Assembly (NCBI GenBank): GCA_900541665.1
Contig: UQKV01000059.1
Span: 1-11,374 of the forward strand
Direction of reading: 5' to 3'
DNA from: an uncultured Collinsella sp.
GTDB lineage: Bacteria; Actinomycetota; Coriobacteriia; Coriobacteriales; Coriobacteriaceae
DNA length: 11,374 nucleotides
Under the pieces are notes generated by a model. That model worked only from the letters and a program-made list of their open reading frames with translations. It was not told the DNA's origin and searched no databases. Below are positions 1-8,300 of this stretch, piece by piece; positions within the stretch are counted from its first letter, which is position 1, and the number at the start of each line of letters is the position of its first letter. A program made the position numbers and the translations under genes.

Positions 1-1091
1 GCGAAGGCGTTGCTCACGCCGACATACTTGGCAAAATAGGCCACCTCACGCCACATGTCGTACTGCGTCACGAACGGGCAGCTCGAGTCCGTGCCAAGGC
101 CCACCTTAACGCCAGCTTCCAGTGCGGCACGGGCGCTCTCGATGATGCCCGAGCACACGATGTCGCCGTTCTTCTTTTGCGTATCGGTCGAATGGGTCTT
201 TTCCGGGTCGAGCAATACAAACGGCAGCGCCGGGCTGATAGTGCAGGTCACACTCGGCGCACGCCCCTCGAGCTGTGTGCCCGCGGCGCCACGATACAGC
301 TCCAGGATCTCGGGCGTCATCGGGGCACCGTGCTCGATCGTGTCGACCCCGGCCTCAAGCGCGGCCTTCACGCCCTCGGTACTCTCGACATGGGCCATAA
401 CCGGCAGGCTCACCTCGTGCGCAGCCTTGCACGCCGCCGCGGCAACCTCCACCGGCATACGCAGCACGCCCGGCTCGCCCACCTCGGTCGCATCGAACAC
501 ACCGCCCGTTACGAACAGCTTAATGACGTCGGCGCCGCGCGCATACAGGTCTCTCACCTGCTCGGCTGCCTCGACGGGGCTGTTGGCCACCTGGGCGAAC
601 AAGCCCGCACCATGGCCGCCCGGCACCGTAACGCCCGTTCCCGGCGCCACCAGGCGCGGACCCTGATACTTGCCGGCGTCGATAGCGTCGCGCACGGCAA
701 TGTCGGCAAACAGCGGGTCGCCCGCGCCGCGCACCGTGGTCACGCCGCTTGCCAGCTGCTGCTGGGCACTGCCCTTGAGGATGCGGCGCACGATGGCGCG
801 CCCCACGGGATTATCGAGTTTCTTCATCAGCGCTCCCGCATCGCCGGCCGAGACAGGCTTGCCCGAGCCGCACAGGTGCACGTGCATATTGATGAGACCG
901 GGCATGAGATACGCACCACCCAGGTCGATAACCTCGGCACCCGCGGGCGCCTGCGCCACAGCACTCGGCCCCATCCAGGTGATGACGCCGCGCTCAACAG
1001 TCACGGCCATATCGGGTTGCGGCTCCATATGCTCCGAACCATCCAGAATGGTCGCATTGATAAACAACGTGGAACGATCGGCAGACGCCAT
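1..1091 (-). CDS. Amidohydrolase (imidazolonepropionase/prolidase-like), 3' end missing
   Basis: A metal-dependent hydrolase of the amidohydrolase superfamily that probably hydrolyses a C-N bond in a cyclic or peptide-like substrate in the cytoplasm. The exact substrate cannot be read. All metal-site elements of the family are visible: H70-x-H72 after the first strand (NMHVHL), a likely carbamylated lysine K191 (IKLFVTGG), H234 (MAHVES), H254 (TIEHG) and the catalytic aspartate D335 (GLGTDSS). An N-terminal beta-sandwich segment (about residues 8-65) ends in the usual LMPGLIN. The ATG at 1091 is chosen because GAGGGAGGAG (1098-1107) lies 6 nt upstream. The frame is open for 363 codons and leaves the left edge, so the C-terminal part is outside the window. 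The residue set fits COG1228-type enzymes best; a prolidase or other aminoacyl-amide hydrolase is possible. It stands alone, with hairpin array 1 in its upstream region. Confidence 0.9.
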   Translation of the reverse strand, partial: MASADRSTLFINATILDGSEHMEPQPDMAVTVERGVITWMGPSAVAQAPAGAEVIDLGGAYLMPGLINMHVHLCGSGKPVSAGDAGALMKKLDNPVGRAIVRRILKGSAQQQLASGVTTVRGAGDPLFADIAVRDAIDAGKYQGPRLVAPGTGVTVPGGHGAGLFAQVANSPVEAAEQVRDLYARGADVIKLFVTGGVFDATEVGEPGVLRMPVEVAAAACKAAHEVSLPVMAHVESTEGVKAALEAGVDTIEHGAPMTPEILELYRGAAGTQLEGRAPSVTCTISPALPFVLLDPEKTHSTDTQKKNGDIVCSGIIESARAALEAGVKVGLGTDSSCPFVTQYDMWREVAYFAKYVGVSNAF

Positions 1092-1130
1092 ATCGAGCTC
1101 CTCCCTCACGATTAACTTGAACATTTGTCC

Positions 1131-1161
1131 ATTATCACCTAATGCAGCGACCTAAAGTCGA
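1131..1161 (-). promoter_or_regulatory. Weak candidate promoter of the amidohydrolase gene
   Basis: On the minus strand GATAAT (1131-1136) matches the -10 consensus at five of six bases and lies 40 nt before the start codon. The best -35 partner, TCGACT (1156-1161), matches four of six at a long 19-nt spacing. It lies between the gene and hairpin array 1. This is a by-eye match and could be chance. Confidence 0.25.
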
Positions 1162-1239
1162 GCATATCGGTTAACGGAAGGAAGAGGGGATGTGGGAGAC
1201 GGAATACGCTGCAGTCCCACCCCAACGACACCAGGGAAA

Positions 1240-1379
1240 TGTCTCGATCTGTAACAGGTACAGGGTTATTGGGCCCCTTGATGTTACAGATCGAGACATT
1301 CGGTCGACGTTTCACCGACTTGTCTCGATCTGTAACAATTACGAGCTCAAACAACCTCTAAACGTTACAGATCGAGACG
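1240..1379. repeat. Hairpin array 1: two 59-bp inverted-repeat units
   Basis: Unit 1 is 1240-1298 and unit 2 is 1321-1379, separated by 22 nt. Each has a 16-nt left arm (TGTCTCGATCTGTAAC), a 27-nt loop and the reverse-complement right arm. The unit 1 arms pair perfectly and extend by two A/T pairs to 1238-1300. Unit 2 pairs over 15 of 16 positions. The array fills the gap between the 3' end of the AbiEi/DUF559 gene (its stop is 7 nt from unit 2) and the amidohydrolase 5' region. There is no T-run after either arm on either strand, so these are not standard intrinsic terminators. The same element recurs at 2483-2780 and 10275-10493. Confidence 0.93.
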
Positions 1380-1386
1380 AAACCTC

Positions 1387-2457
1387 TCAGCGCCCATACC
1401 ACTGACGTCTCCACTCCTCAGCCAAATCGGGCCGTCGCGGAATACCCGCCAGCCTCATCTTCTCAACCAGCTTCCCCGGATTCTTGAGCTCATCAAACGT
1501 AAACCGAAGCACCTTATGCCCGAGCATTGTCAGATGAGATTCCCGCTGACGCTCTGCCACGAATGGGTCGACCGACTCCCGGCTCTCGCCGCTCTGCAGG
1601 GCGTACTTCCCCTTTCCGTCCAGTTCGCCAATCACGCACGTTCCGTCCTCGAGCCGCCAAAAATAGTCGACGCGAAACACCTGGCTCGGATCGAGCGGGT
1701 CGCGAAACTCCACCTGCAGCTCCGGAACCGGAAAGCCGTACGCAATAAAGAATGCTCGGAACCGAGACTCGCCGCCGTTTTCGGACAGCCCGTCTGCATA
1801 CGACGCAATCACCTGTGCCCTACGATACCCTCGCCTGCCCTCGCAATCGGCGCGGAGGCGCTCGCACAAATCCCCACGTGATACGCCTTTCGCCCGCAGT
1901 GCAGAATCGGCAATCGCCAACCCGTAGGAGAACGGCGCACGCAGCAGACAATCCTCCACCGTGCGCCAAAACGACGTCACCCGCACGCCATCAACACGCT
2001 CGAGCGCACCCGCCATCTGCGGACGCAACAACCTGCACCCGCTGTTCAACGGCACCGAGCAACCCGTCTTAACAAGATATCGTGGCCCGAGCAGATCATT
2101 CGGCACCTCCAAACCCCACAAAAGCGCCGCGTCATAGCCCCAAAACGCCCAATCGGGATGAAATTCCGCAAGCCCTTTGATAGTCCTCAGCGCTCGCTCC
2201 GCCGGCGTCAATGCATCCCAATCATGCTGAAAACAGAACAGGTACGGCTCGGGCTCCGCGATATCGTCGGTTCCAACATGGCGTCGCAGCCACATGAGCT
2301 CGGTATTGTCATGCGTTGCGAGCAGCGCACCTTGCTTGGCCGTCTCCGTGAGCCGCGCGAGCATCCTATTCCGCGCCAACGTGTTGCGAGTCGCATGTTT
2401 GTGTTTGAGAACGGTATTAAGCACTTTCATCACCACCACGTCAGACAAATGGACCAT
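1387..2457 (-). CDS. AbiEi-like protein with C-terminal DUF559/PD-(D/E)XK-like domain
   Basis: 356 residues from the ATG at 2457. The order resembles actinobacterial proteins annotated as AbiEi-family antitoxin or DUF559 proteins: a helical N-terminal part (about 1-60), a middle AbiEi-like region (about 85-200, with WGYDAALLWGLE and VTSFWRTVEDCLL), then a nuclease-fold segment from SENGGESRFR (225-234). Candidate catalytic residues are E230, D264 (VDYFW) and E278-x-D-G-K282 (GELDGKGK). A late VLRFTFDEL (316-324) fits the final strand and helix of that fold. Start choice: GGAGG (2469-2473) is 11 nt before this ATG and 5 nt before a GTG at 2463; an in-frame TTG at 2481 is unlikely because it precedes the ribosome site. 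No partner toxin gene adjoins it. It is bracketed by hairpin array 1 downstream and array 2 upstream. Whether it is a nuclease, an antitoxin or a DNA-binding regulator is unknown. Confidence 0.82.
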   Translation of the reverse strand: MVHLSDVVVMKVLNTVLKHKHATRNTLARNRMLARLTETAKQGALLATHDNTELMWLRRHVGTDDIAEPEPYLFCFQHDWDALTPAERALRTIKGLAEFHPDWAFWGYDAALLWGLEVPNDLLGPRYLVKTGCSVPLNSGCRLLRPQMAGALERVDGVRVTSFWRTVEDCLLRAPFSYGLAIADSALRAKGVSRGDLCERLRADCEGRRGYRRAQVIASYADGLSENGGESRFRAFFIAYGFPVPELQVEFRDPLDPSQVFRVDYFWRLEDGTCVIGELDGKGKYALQSGESRESVDPFVAERQRESHLTMLGHKVLRFTFDELKNPGKLVEKMRLAGIPRRPDLAEEWRRQWYGR

Positions 2458-2482
2458 CGTCACCGTTGCCTCCGCTGACAAA

Positions 2483-2780
2483 TGTCTTGATCTGTAACAG
2501 GAAGACAGTCTTTGAGCCTCTAGTTGTTACAGAACAAGATCTTTCGGCAGCCGCCAACCTTTGTCTCAATCTGTAACAGGTAGGTCGAATTTGGGCCTGT
2601 AGATGTTACAGATTAAGACATTCCCCCAGCCAGGCACCAAACATCTCGATCTGTAACAGTAAGACGTTCTCCAGGCCCCTAAACGTTACAGATTTAGACA
2701 AACCAGCGGCGCCCAAGCATTCGTCTCGATCTGTAACAGTTAGACCGGTTTTCTGCCGCCAAACGTTACAGATTGAGACA
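2483..2780. repeat. Hairpin array 2: four 59-bp inverted-repeat units, 80-bp period
   Basis: Units are 2483-2541, 2562-2620, 2642-2700 and 2722-2780, with linkers of 20, 21 and 21 nt. Every loop is exactly 27 nt. All four left arms end in ATCTGTAAC. Right arms begin GTTACAGA and vary further out: the second unit has a C/A mismatch at arm position 6, the third differs at positions 1, 2, 6 and 7, and the fourth at 1 and 7. The array fills the space between the 3' end of the 235-residue gene (stop at 2816, 35 nt away) and the 5' end of the AbiEi/DUF559 gene. Its first unit ends 9 nt from that gene's ribosome site, so any transcript entering the gene from upstream would carry these hairpins in its leader. 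Confidence 0.93.
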
Positions 2781-2815
2781 AAGTCAGGGCAGCAGGGCGA
2801 CACCAGCCACATCCC

Positions 2816-3523
2816 CTACTCCCACTCCTGCTCGTAGATGTTAAGCGACTTCACGTACCGCCCCTGGGCGCCCATGATGTCGCGGACCAGGCGCAAAAAG
2901 AAGCTGATGCACGAGGTGTCGAAGCCATCTTCCAGGTCTTCTGGATGAACGGCGCCAGGCCCGTCGACCGCCGTGTCGCTCAGGCGCGCGATGTCATACA
3001 GGTAGAGCTGTCCCGCCGTCAGCCAGACATCGTCGACGCAGGCGAGGCGCACCGCAATCGCTCCGTCGCTCCAATGCTCCTTTTGCACGATATGCGGGTC
3101 GTAGACATCAAAGCGACGGTCGGCGCGCGTGTCCTTCAGCGCGACCATACCAGTCGCAGGATCCTTGTCCAAAATGCCAAAGCGCGAGAAATACTGCGTG
3201 TCGCGTACCTGCTCGAGCCGCTTGAGCGAGGCAGGCGAAAGCGATGCCGGCGGCTCGTCAACATACAGCTCGAGCAGCGTCTTGTCATGGCGATAGGGGC
3301 GCTCGAAGAGCAGCCAATCGGTAAATGCCATGTTGTAAGCCATGATTTCGTTTTGCGAAGGTTCCTCGCAATAGCCGAGCCACGGGTCGACGATGATCTC
3401 GAACTGCTCGCGCGCCGGCTCCAGGAATTGAAACTTCCGCAGCATCCAAAAGTGAGCCATGTCGGCAATATCGTTGCCGACGGCTTCGGCCAGCTGCGCT
3501 CGGTCAAAAACTTGGTCAGTCAT
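2816..3523 (-). CDS. Conserved-looking acidic hypothetical protein, 235 residues
   Basis: I do not recognise this family. The start is secure: ATG at 3523 with GAGGAGG (3529-3535) 5 nt upstream, and the stop is TAG at 2816-2818. The protein is soluble-looking, with no signal peptide or membrane segment. It is rich in Asp, Glu and aromatic residues (for example FWMLRKFQFLEP at 25-36, IVDPWLGYCEEP at 44-55, AFTDWLLFERPY at 66-77, and the C-terminal IYEQEWE). A central region around DKDPATGMVALKDTR (119-133) looks like a beta-hairpin. The base composition at third codon positions is like that of the flanking housekeeping genes, which supports a real coding gene. It is transcribed in the same direction as gltBD but lies 353 bp beyond gltD behind a likely terminator, so it probably has its own promoter. 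Array 2 begins 35 nt after its stop. Confidence 0.78.
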   Translation of the reverse strand: MTDQVFDRAQLAEAVGNDIADMAHFWMLRKFQFLEPAREQFEIIVDPWLGYCEEPSQNEIMAYNMAFTDWLLFERPYRHDKTLLELYVDEPPASLSPASLKRLEQVRDTQYFSRFGILDKDPATGMVALKDTRADRRFDVYDPHIVQKEHWSDGAIAVRLACVDDVWLTAGQLYLYDIARLSDTAVDGPGAVHPEDLEDGFDTSCISFFLRLVRDIMGAQGRYVKSLNIYEQEWE

Positions 3524-3764
3524 GGCATCCTCCTCAAACTGATGGACCTCAATTTGAGCTTACGAGGAGGGTGGGCAGCCACGACTAGCGCGGGCAAAAT
3601 AGGCCTCCGGCTGCAAACCGAATGCTGACCAAACACTTGACGAAAAGCTTGACCGAATGAGCGCACCGCAACAAAACCGCAGGTAAACATAGACGGCCAA
3701 CCCGCCCTTTTGAGCCAGATACCCACAGCCACCACAGAAACAACAGGTGACCACAGCCCAAGAA

Positions 3765-3802
3765 GTCGACAAATGAACACCCGTACGTCGACAAACGAGC
3801 AA
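3765..3802. repeat. Short direct repeat with GTCGAC cores
   Basis: GTCGACAAATGAACA (3765-3779) and GTCGACAAACGAGCA (3787-3801) match at 13 of 15 positions and are offset by 22 bp, about two helical turns. Each begins with the palindrome GTCGAC. They may be paired protein-binding sites or a chance duplication; nothing in the sequence decides between these. Confidence 0.4.
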
Positions 3803-3818
3803 ATCGCTCGCAAAGAGT

Positions 3819-3859
3819 GTCCCCAACGACTAGACAAAAAATGACTAGTCATTGGGGAC
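3819..3859 (-). terminator. Probable terminator / nested palindrome after gltBD
   Basis: GTCCCCAACGACTAG (3819-3833) and CTAGTCATTGGGGAC (3845-3859) form a 15-bp stem. One position is C/A on the plus strand but G-U on the minus-strand transcript, so the fold is better in the gltBD mRNA. The stem starts 17 nt after the gltD stop. Inside it, the 14-bp palindrome AATGACTAGTCATT (3840-3853) is followed on the minus strand by a run of T, a second and more classical terminator shape that cannot form together with the long stem. A further copy of AATGACT lies at 3867-3873. Termination is inferred from position and shape. Confidence 0.55.
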
Positions 3860-3876
3860 GTTCTTAAATGACTACT

Positions 3877-5358
<1,482 letters not shown>

Positions 5359-5363
5359 GGCAC

Positions 5364-8300
5364 TTACGCCTCCTTCTTGGTCGAAGCAACAGAGCTGGCA
5401 GCCACGGACGCAGCACCCGCAGCACCGCCCGCAACATCGAAGCGAGCAACATCCGCGTCACTCGCGCGACCGGTCACAATGTCAAACGCCAGCTCCTCGG
5501 CCTGCGCATGCGTCTTGCCGACGGCCTCGGCGGCGGCGACAATCGCCAGCACGCGCTCGTACTCGGTCGGAATGACCTTCACAAAGTGCTTGCTCATCGT
5601 CTCAAAGCTGTAGAGCAGCTTAATGCCGCGCGGGCTCTGCGTCGCGTCCACGTGCTCCTGGATGAGCTCGCGAATCTGCGCCAGCTCGCCGGCCGTCGGG
5701 GCTTTAAGCTCGACGCTCTCGTGGTTCACACGAGCATCGAGCGTGCCGTACTGGTCAAAGACATAGGCCACGCCACCCGTCATGCCGGCGGCGAAGTTCT
5801 GCCCGACCTCGCCCAGGATGAGCGCCAGACCACCCGTCATGTACTCGCAGCCATGGTTGCCGCAGCCCTCGACCACCACGGTGGCACCGGAGTTGCGTAC
5901 GCCAAAGCGCTGGCCTGCCAGGCCGTTAATGAAGCCGCGGCCGCTCGTGGCGCCAAAGAACGCAACGTTGCCCACGATGATGTTCTCATCGAACTTGTAG
6001 GTCGCATGCGGGTTGGGGCGCACCGACACCTCGCCGCCCGAAAGGCCCTTGCCAAAGTAGTCGTTGGCGTCGCCGCACACGTTGAGCGTAATGCCGCGCG
6101 GCAGGAAGGCGCCAAAGCTCTGACCGGCCGAACCATCGCAATCGATGGTGATGGAGCCGGCGGGCAGGCCCTCGGGATGCGCCTTGGTCACCGCGTTGCC
6201 CAAGATGGTGCCCACGCAGCGGTTGACGTTGGCGATATCGGCGCGGAAGCGAATCGGACGCAGGTGCGCACGGGCATCGGCCGTATAGGGCACAAACAAC
6301 GTGGAGTCGAGCGTCTTGTCGAGCTCGCTGTCCGCAGCCATCTGGGGCAGGAAGTGACGGCCGTCGGCACCCGGGATGTGGGCACCAAACTCACAGGTCG
6401 CGCTCGCCAGCACGGGCGACAGATCCAGCAGGTTAGCCTTGCGGTTGCCCGGGACCTCAATCTGGCGCAAGCACTCGGGATGGCCGACCATCTCGTCGAC
6501 GGTGCGGAAGCCCAGGCTCGCCATGACCTCGCGCAGTTGCTCGGCAACAAAGAGCATAAAGTGCTCAACGTGCTCGGGCTTGCCGCGGAAGCCGCGACGC
6601 AGGCGGCAGTTTTGCGTAGCGATGCCGGCGGGGCAGGTATCCTGCTGGCAGTCGCGCTGCATGAGGCAGCCCATGGAGATGAGCGGCATGGTCGCAAAGC
6701 CAAACTCCTCGGCACCCAGCAGGCAGGCGACGGCAACATCGGTGCCGTCCATGAGCTTGCCGTCGGCCTCGAGCACCACGCGAGAGCGCAGGCCGTTTTG
6801 CAGCAGCGTCTGCTGGGCCTCGGCAAGACCGAGCTCCAGCGGCAGACCGGCGTGCCAAATGGAATCGCGAGCAGCGGCACCCGAGCCGCCGTTGTGGCCG
6901 CTGATCAAAATCTTGTCGGCAGCGCCCTTGGCAACACCAGTGGCGATGGTGCCGACGCCGGCCTCGCTGACCAGCTTGACCGACACGCGCGCGCCGGGGT
7001 TGGCGTTCTTAAGGTCAAAGATCAGCTCTGCCAGGTCCTCGATGGAGTAGATGTCGTGGTGCGGCGGAGGCGAGATCAGGCCGATGCCGGGCGTGGACTG
7101 ACGGACCTCGGCAATCCAGGGGTAGACCTTCTTGCCGGGCAGGTGACCGCCCTCGCCAGGCTTGGCGCCCTGGGCCATCTTGATCTGGATCTCGAAGGCG
7201 CTGCACAGGTAACGGCTCGTCACGCCAAAGCGCGCGCTTGCCACCTGCTTGATCGCGGAGTTCTTGGAGTCGCCGTTGGCCAGCGGGGTCTCGCGACGCG
7301 GATCCTCACCGCCCTCGCCGGAGTTGGAACGGCCGTGCAGGCGGTTCATGGCGATGGCCATGCACTCGTGTGCCTCTTTGCTGATGGAGCCGTACGACAT
7401 GGCGCCGGTGTTAAAGCGGCGGACGATGTTGAGCGCGGGCTCGACCTCGTCGAGTGCCACCGGAGTGCGGCCGCTGGCATCAAAGTCCAGCAGGTCGCGC
7501 AGGCGCACGGCACGGCCGGTGCGGTGCAGGCGGGCGCTGTACTCCTTAAAGGTGTCGTAGCTGTCCTCACGGCAGGCGGTCTGCAGCAAGTAGACAGTCT
7601 GCGGATCGATGAGGTGATCCTCGCCGCCGAGCGGGCGCCACTTGGTCAGGCCCAACGTGGGCAGCTGATCGGGAGCCGGGCTCTTAAGGATAGCGAGCGC
7701 GGCGTCATAGCGCTCATTTTGCTCGCGTTCGACGTCCTCGACACCCATCCCGCCCACACGGCTCACCGTGCCGGCGAAGTACGCATTGACGAACTCCGGC
7801 GTAAAGCCCACGGCCTCGAAGATCTGCGCGGAGTGGTAGCTCTGCACCGTGGAGATGCCCATCTTGGACATGATGGAGACGATGCCCGCCGTCGCGGCCT
7901 TGTTGTAATTGGCGATGCCCTGCTCGGCCGTCACGTCCAGATCGCCGCGTGCCGCCAGATTGCGAATGCACGCATGCGCGTTGTACGGGTAGATGCCGCT
8001 TGCGGAGTAGCCCACCAGCGCCGCAAAGTCGTGCGGAGACACGGCATCGCCGCACTCCACCACGATATCGGCAAAGGTGCGCACACCGGCACGGATCAGG
8101 TGGTTGTGCACGCAGCCCACGGCGAGCAGCGACGGTACGGGTACCTCGCCCGCAGCGGCACGGTCGCTCAGCACCACGATGTTCACGCCATCGCGAACCG
8201 CGGCCTCGACGTCTTCGGCAAGCTGCTTGAGCGCAGCCTGCAGCGCGCCCTCACCCGCGTCGCGGCGGTACACGGCACGGAACCGGCGGGTCTTAAAGCC

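Larger units (their letters stand above)
3524..3876. other. Non-coding stretch between gltD and the 235-residue gene
   Basis: 353 bp with no convincing gene. A minus-strand open frame (3520-3852) overlaps the next gene by ATGA, but it lacks a ribosome site, starts inside the palindrome at 3840-3853 and reads like random sequence rich in Cys, Arg and Pro. Visible structure: a nested palindrome and terminator at 3819-3873; a direct repeat GTCGACAAAYGARCA at 3765-3779 and 3787-3801 (22-bp offset); and a small inverted repeat CTCAA-T-TTGAG at 3548-3558, just ahead of the ribosome site of the 235-residue gene. The promoter of that gene should lie here, but I cannot place it. Confidence 0.6.

Noticed and set aside
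177..1115. 312-codon plus-strand open frame over the amidohydrolase
   Set aside because: The minus strand encodes a complete amidohydrolase metal site with a ribosome site; the plus-strand product is His/Arg-rich shadow sequence.
1240..1298. Integron attC (59-base element) because of the 59-bp length and AAC...GTT symmetry
   Set aside because: Arms read CTGTAAC/GTTACAG, which break the RYYYAAC/GTTRRRY core rule. The pairs form tandem arrays without cassettes between them, and no integrase is visible.
1321..1379. Hairpin unit as intrinsic terminator of the AbiEi/DUF559 gene
   Set aside because: The loop is 27 nt and no T-run follows the stem on either strand; the same element also occurs upstream of genes.
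1139..1405. Short frames on both strands crossing array 1, and a similar one at 2606-2812 crossing array 2
   Set aside because: The translations merely repeat the hairpin arms (VSICN and VTDRD motifs) and have no ribosome sites.
2483..2780. CRISPR array reading of the regularly spaced repeats
   Set aside because: Repeats are 16 nt and alternate in orientation, spacers alternate between 27 and about 21 nt, loops of different units are related to each other, and no cas gene is present.
3520..3852. 110-codon minus-strand frame overlapping the 235-residue gene by ATGA
   Set aside because: It starts inside a palindrome with no ribosome site, and its composition (Cys, Arg, Pro, Trp scattered) is not protein-like. 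The ATGA overlap is probably chance.
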